A DNA stretch of 10,189 bases from Euperipatoides rowelli. Taxonomy: Eukaryota; Onychophora; Udeonychophora; Euonychophora; Peripatopsidae. Of the stretch, positions 1 to 8,000 are shown in pieces. Made by a program: the position numbers and the translations under genes. The stretch is from the NCBI GenBank assembly GCA_003024985.2, contig PXIH01S0005419.1, one strand, 5' to 3'. The notes under the pieces were generated by a model, which had not been told where the DNA came from, ran no database searches, and saw nothing but the letters and a program-made list of their open reading frames with translations. Positions within the stretch are counted from its first letter, which is position 1. Each line of letters starts with the position of its first letter.

Positions 1-351
1 TATAGTTTAGTATAACAAGTTCTATTCGTTTCCCAACATTGATGTAACCAAATATCTCCCTTGAGCATTTACAATAGACAATGTCACTTTAAGGGGGGAG
101 GAGCTACAGAGAAATATTTAAAAAAAATTAATTGTAAATAACTTTATTTAATTATTTTTTTTGTTGGATTTTTTTAGTAAAATTTTTGAAAATCAATAAT
201 AAAAATATAAAAAATTGTTACATTTGGACTTTAATAAAAGATTGTACTGTCTTTAAACCTGTTGTATTTTTGTCTAAAATTCACTACAGACAAACACTGG
301 GTTTTTTTACTGCATAATATAAGAAATTTAAATTTTTTTTTTTTTTTTTAG
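1..351 (+). other. 3' part of an upstream intron
   Basis: No coding sequence is visible on either strand. The stretch is A/T-rich and ends in a long T tract (about 331-349) followed by AG at 350-351, a strong splice acceptor for the exon that starts at 352. The reading frame of that exon is closed by TAA at 320-322, so coding sequence does not extend upstream of the acceptor. The upstream exon or exons, with the start codon, signal peptide and N-terminal end of the domain, are not in the window. Confidence 0.75.
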
Positions 352-670
352 TTATGCTTATATCTGTGATCCAGATGCCATCATTCCAAAATACTCTCAT
401 AATAATTTAAAAGAGCTGATGCATCGAATAGGACAGCGCTGGAAATACCTACCCTGTGAGAAAACCTTTGTGCTTGGTGTTGCATTAATGAAAAGCATAT
501 CGGTTAATTATTTCTCCAGTAACAATGTCACACTCAAATATTTCTCCAAACATATCGCTACTAAATGGGGATATTTTATGACACCTACAAGCTGTAGTAA
601 CAGCGTGCTGGTTGTCTTGTCAAAAAAAGACCGTCTGATTGAAATGGTTGTAGGAAAAGACATTAGTGAA
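352..670 (+). CDS. Internal exon of a MOLO1/TPM-domain membrane protein (partial gene)
   Basis: The exon runs from the acceptor AG at 350-351 to the donor GTAAGT at 671. Its first base (352) completes a codon from the previous exon; the next 318 nt encode 106 residues and end in phase 0. The peptide begins YAYICDPDAI and contains FVLGVALMKSI, KHIATKWGYF, CSNSVLVVLSKKDR and MVVGKDISE. These match in order the hallmarks of the TPM fold of the MOLO1 family: a CDPD-type start, a central V-A-L-V/M-K strand, the (A)xxWG helix end, then C-x-N-x-V-L-x-x-L-S-x-x-DR and a G-K/S-G-like turn. Cysteines fall at exon residues 5, 35 and 81. Family knowledge: MOLO-1 of C. elegans is a single-pass protein with an extracellular TPM domain that promotes gating of levamisole-sensitive acetylcholine receptors. 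The family call rests on remembered motifs, not a search. ATG 419 is internal to the domain and is not the gene start. Confidence 0.82.
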
Positions 671-835
671 GTAAGTTCAACTTTAATCATTAATAAAAGT
701 GTTTCTCACATTTTTAAGAGTTTGTTGAAATCCACCACACACAAACACATGCACAAACTTGTTTGTGTTTGGGTGTTGCAAAATTCAGTCATGCGAAGAC
801 CGACTAGGTGTACTCATTCACTGATTACTTTCTAG

Positions 836-2292
836 CCATGGCTTTGCTTTCATAGAATTTTGATAGAAAAATCATTGTGCCTTACAGCAAGATCATAACA
901 GTGCTTTGCTTTCCCTTGGTTGAATCATGTTAATATATGCTTGATTTTTTTTATTTTAAATATGTGGGTTTTTTCATTATAAAAGCATCAGTAACATTTA
1001 ATCTTGGTCTCATCTCTGTCATGGCAGTTTGCTATTTTGGGATATTTATGGCTCTTGATATAGTGGTGGCTATGGCAGATTACTGAATCCACCTCACTCA
1101 TATTATTATTTTAGTTAGCATTCAAGATATTAGTTTTTTTATTAATATATTATAGTATATCCAGAAGCTTGGATTAAATTGTATTTATTTTATATCAGCT
1201 ACATAGCAGAATGACAATGGCTATAGTAGGACTAAATGTTCTAGTTTCAAGTTTGTTTTATTCTTACATCATCATCATTCTCTTTAGACAAGTTTCCAGA
1301 GCTTCCAAATTCCATTTTTCAACTCTTAATTCTTAATATAACAAAGTAATGGCAGATTGATGCACCAAAACATTATAATTGGCATTCCAAGAACAGAAAT
1401 AAATCTTCCACCATTGGTAAAATCCTGAACCATTGGTGAAATCTCTTCAGTAACATTTTAAATGGTGCTCTAAAATCAAGTTTATACTGGATCAATGATG
1501 CAACTACAGAGCAACATTATAATATATTATCTTTTTTTTATTTATTTAAAACCAAATATGATTACAATATATAGTATCCAGTATATATATATTAATCAAA
1601 TCAATGAGTAATGAACAATCAAAAAAAAAAAATGAATACGGTAATAGACCATATCATTCCATTTTAATATCTAACCTTTCATTCATCCTACATTATATTG
1701 ATCTTCCAAGCAATAGTTTAAACAAATATTATTCAACTAAGTTAATTTTCATACAGTCAATTCAAACCTGAAAACAAATGAACTTTAAATTTAAAACGTT
1801 TCAATACAAACCGTATTTTCTCTGAAAACAATATCAGTAAACAGCAATAGAACTGGATATCGTTTACTTTGTCTTAAATTTAAGAATTATAATTGGATAT
1901 CGTATTCAAGTTTTGCAATGAACAATAAATAACTTTGATTATAAACTGTTTAAAAGTTCCAGTTGCAATTTAATGGACATTTTTCTTAATAAAATTTATA
2001 AAGCCCTAGTAGCTGATAAATTATTGTTACTTTTCCTAAAATCTATGTTATTAGTTATATTGTGGAATCAATCCTATAGGTTAATAGATAAATAAGGGTC
2101 AACTCTCCCAACATAATTTTAGAAGTTGATGAATATTTTATTGTTTGCATTGACATCATAGTAGTAGCAAGAGATGATTATTACCAAGTATTGATCTCAT
2201 TCCTGAAAAATCTTTCTCAATCAATATAAATTAATTTGATATTCAAATGATCTGCACACTAATACAAATTTATTTTATAGCAATTCCTCTTT
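836..2292. other. Gene-free intronic stretch
   Basis: I see no credible exon or RNA gene. The DNA is A+T-rich with homopolymer runs, for example an A run near 1621-1632. Two near-identical 13-mers lie 40 bp apart, AACTGGATATCGT at 1851-1863 and AATTGGATATCGT at 1891-1903. The part from about 2113 downwards, read on the minus strand, could be the remains of the copia 3' LTR, since it begins TGTTGGGAGAGTTGACC. That is not proven. Confidence 0.5.
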
Positions 2293-2860
2293 TTATGTTG
2301 TGCTATCTCTTGCCCTGTTTCTTATTCCTAATCTCTGGTTACTGATATTAATACGAGTTCTACTTAGTGGCTTGGTCAAGAAATCAACCTCCATCTCCTC
2401 AGGTCTTACAAATTCCAATTTTATGTTTCCCTGCAACAATTCCTCTTTTATAAGTGACATTTCCTGTTGACATGTTTGGTTCTTACCAATGGTGCTTTTA
2501 ACTCAATCTATTCCAACTTTGTATACCATACAATTGGCAACTGTATTTCATTAATCCTAACTCTGATAGTATTCCTGTTATCATTTGATTTCACTGACTT
2601 CCTCACAAATTGCCATCATCTCCTCTTCACATGTAGAAAGCACTACCAAATTTTGTTTTTTCATCTCCGACCAAATAATGCATCTTCCAGTTTTACAGTG
2701 TAGCCTATCCCCAACTGAATCTGTTTCCCTTTTTACGAGAATATTTCAGCATATATAATCCTTGTTTCCCTGTAGGTACTGGTATACTCCCTTTACTGCT
2801 GTTAGATCATAGATGTACTATATCCTTTTGAAGTTTTGTTTATGCTGTGACAATTTATTG
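2293..2860 (-). mobile_element. Ty1/copia-type retrotransposon remnant (RT end and RNase H), inactivated
   Basis: On the minus strand, mostly in one frame, the DNA reads as the C-terminal part of a copia Pol. DLTAVKGVYQYLQGNKDY (about 2805-2750) corresponds to the conserved 'HWTAVKRVLRYLKGTKDYG' type segment. KKQNLVVLSTCEEEMMAICE (about 2660-2600) corresponds to the RNase H 'KKQ..VALSTTEAEYMAL' motif. IKLEFVRPEEMEVDFLTKPL (2424-2365) corresponds to the 'I.LE(Y/F)V.(P/S).(E/D)..AD.LTK.L' end. A middle part, containing LPIVWYTKLE and RTKHVNRK, is readable only in a second frame, so at least two compensating indels exist. Several stop codons also interrupt the frame, which finally ends at TAA 2295-2293. 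Integrase, protease, gag and the 5' LTR are absent. The element lies antisense to the host gene, inside its intron. It cannot encode a working enzyme. Confidence 0.85.
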
Positions 2861-3026
2861 AACTTATACAATATACAGTCCTGATTTATTTATGAATATA
2901 TAGGACACACTAATTTTGATAATTTAAATTATTTTTAGTTGTTTAGTTAAAGGCACCATAATTAAAAACAATTCATAAAAATACTGTAATCAAGTCTGAA
3001 CATTTTCACTCATAAATAAGTAGGCT

Positions 3027-3034
3027 ATTATATT
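3027..3034. repeat. Left target-site duplication of hAT element 1
   Basis: ATTATATT directly precedes the CAGGGCTGTAGT terminus and is repeated without mismatch after the other terminus. Confidence 0.9.
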
Positions 3035-3667
3035 CAGGGCTGTAGTGGGGGGTATATGCAGTTTACGGAGTATACCCACTTCCTTATTATAAGAAATACA
3101 GTATATTTAATAACTGAAGCCATAACGCTGAGAGTATACTGCAAAAATAGAGTATACCCATTTATAAATATTAACTTTATAGATTTTTTTTTATATAAAT
3201 ATTATTAAAAACATTCATTATTAAAAACATCATATTCATTTGCAATATATTTATTAATTAGGCAATAAATTACAATTATATTGGCTAGTCAGAGGATACA
3301 ATTATTAGCTTACTATTGTCTAATTTGTTCACCATTTAAATACACATATTTTTATAAGAGAAAATCTTGTTAGAAAAATTACATTTTAAAGAAACATAAA
3401 ATGTCCAAAATTGATGTTTTATTTACCATTCAGCATTCTCACTGACTTTTTAAAATATAATAAATTAGATAGCGACCATACACTATCAGAACATAAAGCA
3501 AGTGTTCAATTTTGCCTTTTTATGACTGTAAAAATGAACCTTTCCCCGGATATATTTGAAATCTGTTGCAACAATCAAGTTCTCGATTAATATCTAAAAA
3601 AAAAAGCTTATCAAAATAAGGGGTAAAATACAGTATACCCACTTAGAATTTTGCGACTACAGCCCTG
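3035..3667. mobile_element. Non-autonomous hAT-type DNA transposon (633 bp)
   Basis: The ends are inverted: CAGGGCTGTAGT at 3035-3046, and its exact reverse complement ACTACAGCCCTG at 3656-3667. A perfect 8-bp direct duplication, ATTATATT, flanks it (3027-3034 and 3668-3675). An 8-bp duplication with CAGGG-type ends is the signature of the hAT superfamily. Subterminal copies of GTATACCCACTT occur at 3070-3081 and 3633-3644, with a variant at 3152-3163; such repeats typically serve as transposase-binding sites. The interior has no long open frame and no transposase-like sequence, so it is a deletion or MITE-like derivative mobilised in trans. The intact duplication suggests insertion that is not very old. 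Orientation cannot be assigned. Confidence 0.9.
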
Positions 3668-3675
3668 ATTATATT
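3668..3675. repeat. Right target-site duplication of hAT element 1
   Basis: ATTATATT directly follows the ACTACAGCCCTG terminus and matches the left copy at all eight positions. Confidence 0.9.
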
Positions 3676-4140
3676 GCTGAAAACACAAATACGTAAATAA
3701 ATTGTTTTGTATTTTTTAAAAAAAATTGATTAATCTTTGTAAAATTGTCAATTAGTGTATTTAAATTAGTTTTATTACAGGTATTAAATCTATACGCTAC
3801 TATGTTAAAGTATAAAACCCTAAGGTTTGACACTGTGTTTCTGTACGTATTGCTTTTGACTTGCTGAAATCTCTAGACCTACTTAATGGATTTTTAAGTT
3901 ATTATATTGCGTTTATTTGACATAAAATTAAACATTACTCAGTATATACATTTAATAAAACAATAGTAATAATTTATAATTCAATTTGGAATTCTAGCCC
4001 AGCAGTTGGATGAGAATTACAATTACAATTAAGAAATTTTCAGTGTATATGTATGTCCCTTACATTTTTTTGTGCTATTTACGACAAAATAGCCATTTCT
4101 ATTATACCTCAATACCACTTCCCTATACATAAAGAACAAA
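3676..4140. other. Gene-free intronic stretch
   Basis: The DNA is A+T-rich with no convincing coding frame, RNA gene or bounded repeat. Part of it may be the untranslated 3' flank of the adjoining minus-strand retroelement fragment. Confidence 0.45.
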
Positions 4141-4461
4141 TCATTCATAACAAATCTGACACTGCATGGATCTCAACAAATCAAGTTTTTTTAGTCTGTC
4201 CATATAATTAGGTTTTCTGAAACCTTTTATTTGTTTTATTAAGTATCTAAAAGTGGGATCAAATTTTTTCTTTATGAATTTAACTTTGTAAAACAATACA
4301 CTGGATCCATAATCTCTAATAGGTTGCAAGTAATAATTGTATATTAGTTTGAAAGCCTTTTTGCAATCTACTCTTTGTGAACTCGAAAGATCTCTTGATT
4401 TTTTTTTCTTGATCAGCTTTGTTATCAGGCAAATAAATACAAATAATACATTCATCATAAA
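4141..4461 (-). pseudogene. Fragment resembling the C-terminal end of a non-LTR (LINE) reverse transcriptase
   Basis: The minus-strand reading includes LIYNYYLQPIRDYGSSV, then IKQIKGFRKPNYMDRLKKLD and LLRSMQCQICYE before a stop. In CR1/jockey-like non-LTR elements the region after the catalytic palm reads roughly 'LYK.LVRP.LEY.S.VW...', then a linker, then 'R....I.GLR..SYEERLK.LGL.SL..RR'. The spacing from D/E-Y-x-S to RLKxLxL is the same here. The expected W after the S-x-V is replaced, and the palm is not recognisable. No initiator or catalytic part is present, so this is a decayed fragment. The open frame runs on to 4533 only because 24 codons come from the hAT element inserted at 4462. 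The assignment is motif-based and moderate. Confidence 0.45.
4454..4461. repeat. Left target-site duplication of hAT element 2
   Basis: ATCATAAA immediately precedes CAGGGGTGT and is repeated exactly after the right terminus. Confidence 0.9.
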
Positions 4462-4744
4462 CAGGGGTGTACAAATATTCCAAAAGTTCAGGAGCCAGGC
4501 AAAAATTGTTAGGAGCCAAGTAAGAAGTGGCAAAAGAAAAAGGGGAGGGGGTGCATGTGTTTGGTAACAATTATTGATAAAGCAATAAAAACTAGTTGTA
4601 ACTTATGTATTTAATCTTTAGATAAACTTTATTATATTGATGTTATTGGTGAAGGTCATAAAACATTAAAATTTTTTTTTCAGGAGCCAGCTCATTTCTT
4701 TCAGGAGCCATGGCTCCCAGGCTCCTTGAATTCACACACCCCTG
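4462..4744. mobile_element. Non-autonomous hAT-type element or MITE (283 bp)
   Basis: The left end CAGGGGTGT (4462-4470) and the right end ACACCCCTG (4736-4744) are exact inverted repeats. They are flanked by a perfect 8-bp duplication, ATCATAAA (4454-4461 and 4745-4752), as expected for hAT transposition. The sequence GGAGCC occurs at 4491, 4512, 4683 and 4704, and its complement GGCTCC at 4712 and 4720, clustered near both ends. These are likely subterminal transposase-binding repeats. There is no transposase coding capacity. Its termini differ from those of the 3035-3667 element beyond CAGGG, so the two probably belong to different families. It inserted into the retroelement-derived DNA that lies to its left. 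Confidence 0.9.
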
Positions 4745-4752
4745 ATCATAAA
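4745..4752. repeat. Right target-site duplication of hAT element 2
   Basis: ATCATAAA immediately follows the right terminus ACACCCCTG, identical to the left copy. Confidence 0.9.
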
Positions 4753-5092
4753 ATATATAAACTATGGTCAAAGAAATATGTGATATTCAGATTAGGGATC
4801 ATCTCAACATCACACACTTCTTTGACCCTATACCTCCAAAAAAAATTTCATTTGGCAATTAGGATCAAAGCATATGAGATATTGTACAAGCATTCATTCA
4901 GATTTGTCCATGACATGTGTCCACAACCCTTGTCTATATTTGTTTTCTTAGACAATCAGCTAAAAAAAATCATTATTTTGAATATATTTTAACTTTGCTT
5001 AATTAATACTTTTATGTTTAGCTAATCTTGTTTCTTTTTTAATTTTTGTATTCTTTTTTATTTATTTATTTTATTTATTTTTTTTGCTTTAG
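4753..5092. other. 3' end of the large intron
   Basis: No coding segment is convincing on either strand. The left part was contiguous with the retroelement-derived sequence at about 4141-4461 before the hAT insertion. The right part (about 5025-5090) is T-rich and serves as the polypyrimidine tract of the acceptor at 5091-5092. Confidence 0.55.
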
Positions 5093-8000
5093 AAAATATC
5101 TATTGATTTTATTAATGAATGGACACCAAAATTACTGAAGTTTCTATCCTATGGTTCTCTCAATATTGGTTTAGAAGAGCTTGTTCGAGCTATTGATTAC
5201 ACCCTACAAGAAAGCTTATTTCAATCTTTAATGAATACATTCAAAGTGATTCGAGAAGTTGTTGAATTAACCGATATAAAGCCTGCACACATTATAAAAT
5301 TTAATTCAGCTGCCAGCGAACAGAACTATAGAATAAATCTTATGTTAGTATGTACTGTAGGTTTGTGGGGGGTAGTTGTATATTGTTCTTGTTTTCGAAT
5401 AGCAACCATACTCGTACAAAAGCTAACTATTAGTGCAATGTCAAAATCATCAAAAAGTGAAAAACTATCAGCTATTACATTTTTATTTAAACCATTTCTT
5501 TCATTGTGTAGCTGTGATTCAGCTTCTAGTCAATCATTAATTGGAAAACCAAAGATAAAGAATCTACCTATTGGGAAGATTACTCAATTAAACCCATCTA
5601 AGTTTATTGAACAGGAAAAGTGTTTAATTAATCCAGAAGCAAAGAAACAAAATAAAATGGGAAAAGGTGAACAAATAGTCAACAGATTAATGAGAACATC
5701 CACCCTTGCCCAAAAAACGGAAAACACCTCTATAAATGATAACACTTTAAAACATGTCAAGTTAGACAACCCATTTTCTGAGGTTGGTAATATTTCAAAT
5801 GTGAGCCCACCTGGTTTATATAAAACTTCAGATGCTACAATAAAATCTCCAAAATTTGGCATACAGGAAAGAGTTTGTTCAAAAGAAGTAATTGATAAAT
5901 GTAAAGAATGGTGTAGTAGTCATGAAATACATAAGAAACTTAGTTTGAATTCTATTGCGAAAACAACTGATGAGAAAGATCAGGAGTCGAGCTATATTGC
6001 TAATCACGACTTTACTATTATAAATTATCTTAAGAAAACAACTAGCAAGAAAGATCGGGGCTCAATTTATAAGGTTGCTGATGACTCTGCTATTATAAAT
6101 TCTATTGAGAAAACTACTAGTAAAAAAGATCGGGATTCAAGCTATAGGCCTAATGTTAATGACGACTTTGCTATTATAAATTATCTTGAGAAAACAACTA
6201 GCAAGAAAGATCGGGTTTCAAATTATAAGGTTGCTGAAGACTCTGCTATTATAAATTCTATTAAGATAACTACTAGTAAAAAAGATCGGGATTCAAGTTT
6301 TAAGTTTGATGATGACTGTACTATTAAAAATTTTGAGAAAACTCTTGTACATAAATATTCTTCTCATTTAAAGCAAAATACCAGTGTTGAAAACATCAAT
6401 CCTTTTAAAACATTTTCAAAACATAGTGACTTATGGTCCATGAACATTACTTGTTCCATTAATACAAATGAAACTGGATATTTTCAACCATCTCAGATAT
6501 GTTCCATATCTCAAAAATATTCACCCTCCTCATCTCCAACTATTTTATCCAACAGTGGAGGTGAAACTATGAAACTTAAACAATTTTTGAGCCATAATTC
6601 AATTGATAAGCTTAAATATTTAGATAGCATACCTATGTCAAATAATCAATGTGAATTTGCCAGCATAGAAATGCAAACATCTAAAAGTTGGGAAAGTCTG
6701 AAAAACTTTTCTCAAAAGCTAAAGCTTAAATCATATTCAAATGAAACAAAAACTGTAAACGATAAACAAACGATAAAAAAAAGCACTGAAAAATGTCTGA
6801 TAAAACCAGATTCCAAAATCAAGAACACTTTAAGCAATAGGTCAACTAACCAGTTTGAATCTCAAACTTTAGAACAGATTCAACCAAAACTATCTAATAA
6901 TAAATGCATGACTGCAATACTTTCGAAAAGTGAACTGCACAATACCTCAAAAAAAAAAGCTTTCAAAAGTAATGAAGATGTTATATCATCAGAAAATAAA
7001 TGTTCCATGTCCTATAATAAAAAATGTTCTTCTTATAATCATATAAAAGTTACGCCCCAGTCACAATTTCTTGAAAACATGTTCTCTGAAAATTCCTCAA
7101 TGGGGTATGGTGATGAATCTATGGCATTTACTCCAGAGTCATATAATGACTCTTCCAAAACTGTTACTACAACTTCTACCGATAAAAATGGTCCACTGGA
7201 AAGTAGTACGCTGGAGGACAATTCACTGATTTCCAGCCAACATGATGGTGAGCCACTATTGGACAGTGAAATCAGTCAAATTGTACAACCAATAATAGTT
7301 AAAAAAGAATTTATTCCAAAGAAAATTTCAAAAAAAGGATCCACCTCAAAGTCTATTAGAGATAATGGAGCAAAGAAACATCGAATACCCAAAGACACCA
7401 AGACTAACAAAGGAATATATAGGAAGCCTGTGCCTCTTGATAACCAAAATATGTCTAATATTTGCTATGTTGAATTAAAAGGTACCAGAAAAAATGAGCC
7501 AAATCTACCCGTTGATGCATACATTGGATTCCATGATGTTAAGATACCCAACAAAAAAGCAAAGGGAAAAATTTTGAAGGATAAATTAAAAATAAATGAT
7601 AGAACTTATAGTGTATCTGTAAAGAAACAGAAATCTAAACATAAAGTATTTGTAGTTGAAGCTAGTCCTCAAATTATTAGTGTTAATAGTGGGATTTATG
7701 CTAAACCTAAAAATAAACTGGTGAAAGAAAATATATCATTGCCAGTAAAGGGTGATCTTGATTGTAAACTAAACCATAAGAACAAACATACCAGCAGCAA
7801 TACATTAATAGACTTAAAAGATGTTTCTCAGGATGAATACATGTCTTTTAAGAATAGATCATCCAAACATAAAACTAAAATTGTTAGAACAAGCTCGCAA
7901 GAAATTAATATAAATGCACAAATCAAAAATGATGTGCACTATCAAGAACGGGGAATGTCATTTAACCAATCATCTCAAAAAAGACTTTCATCTATGAATT

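Larger units (their letters stand above)
671..5092 (+). other. Intron (4,422 nt) packed with transposon remnants
   Basis: The donor GTAAGT (671-676) and the acceptor (T-rich tract, then TTTGCTTTAG at 5083-5092) join two phase-0 exons. The domain reads through without a gap: GKDISE joins KISIDFINEW, as expected for the final strand and helix of the fold, so no exon is needed in between. The frame of the downstream exon is closed by the TAG formed at 5090-5092, exactly at the splice site. If the intron is retained, translation adds 54 residues and stops at 833-835. The intron holds a copia remnant, two hAT-type elements and a non-LTR RT fragment, listed separately. Confidence 0.82.

Noticed and set aside
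419-835. A stand-alone gene starting at ATG 419 and ending at 835
   Set aside because: The TPM motif CDPD lies upstream of this ATG in the same frame, and a good donor site at 671 ends the family similarity. It is an internal exon plus intron read-through.
1260-1510. Possible gag or leader part of the copia element on the minus strand
   Set aside because: A few words looked suggestive, but there is no conserved motif and the order relative to the Pol fragment would be wrong for one simple insertion.
2467-2703. Plus-strand 78-codon open frame
   Set aside because: It is the complement of the copia RNase H remnant; the conserved motifs are on the minus strand.
4316-4567. Additional open frames on both strands across the hAT insertion
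   Set aside because: Each begins inside the transposon and runs into retroelement debris. No family resemblance in these frames and no splice context.
4726-4992. Plus-strand 88-codon open frame before the terminal exon
   Set aside because: It starts in the hAT terminus, has unstructured composition and lies within the intron.
7300-7410. Lys-rich patch (PKKISKKGS to KKHRIPKDTK) as a nuclear localisation signal
   Set aside because: Basic clusters are expected throughout this Lys-rich tail, and the protein has a membrane span. Nothing else suggests a nuclear role.
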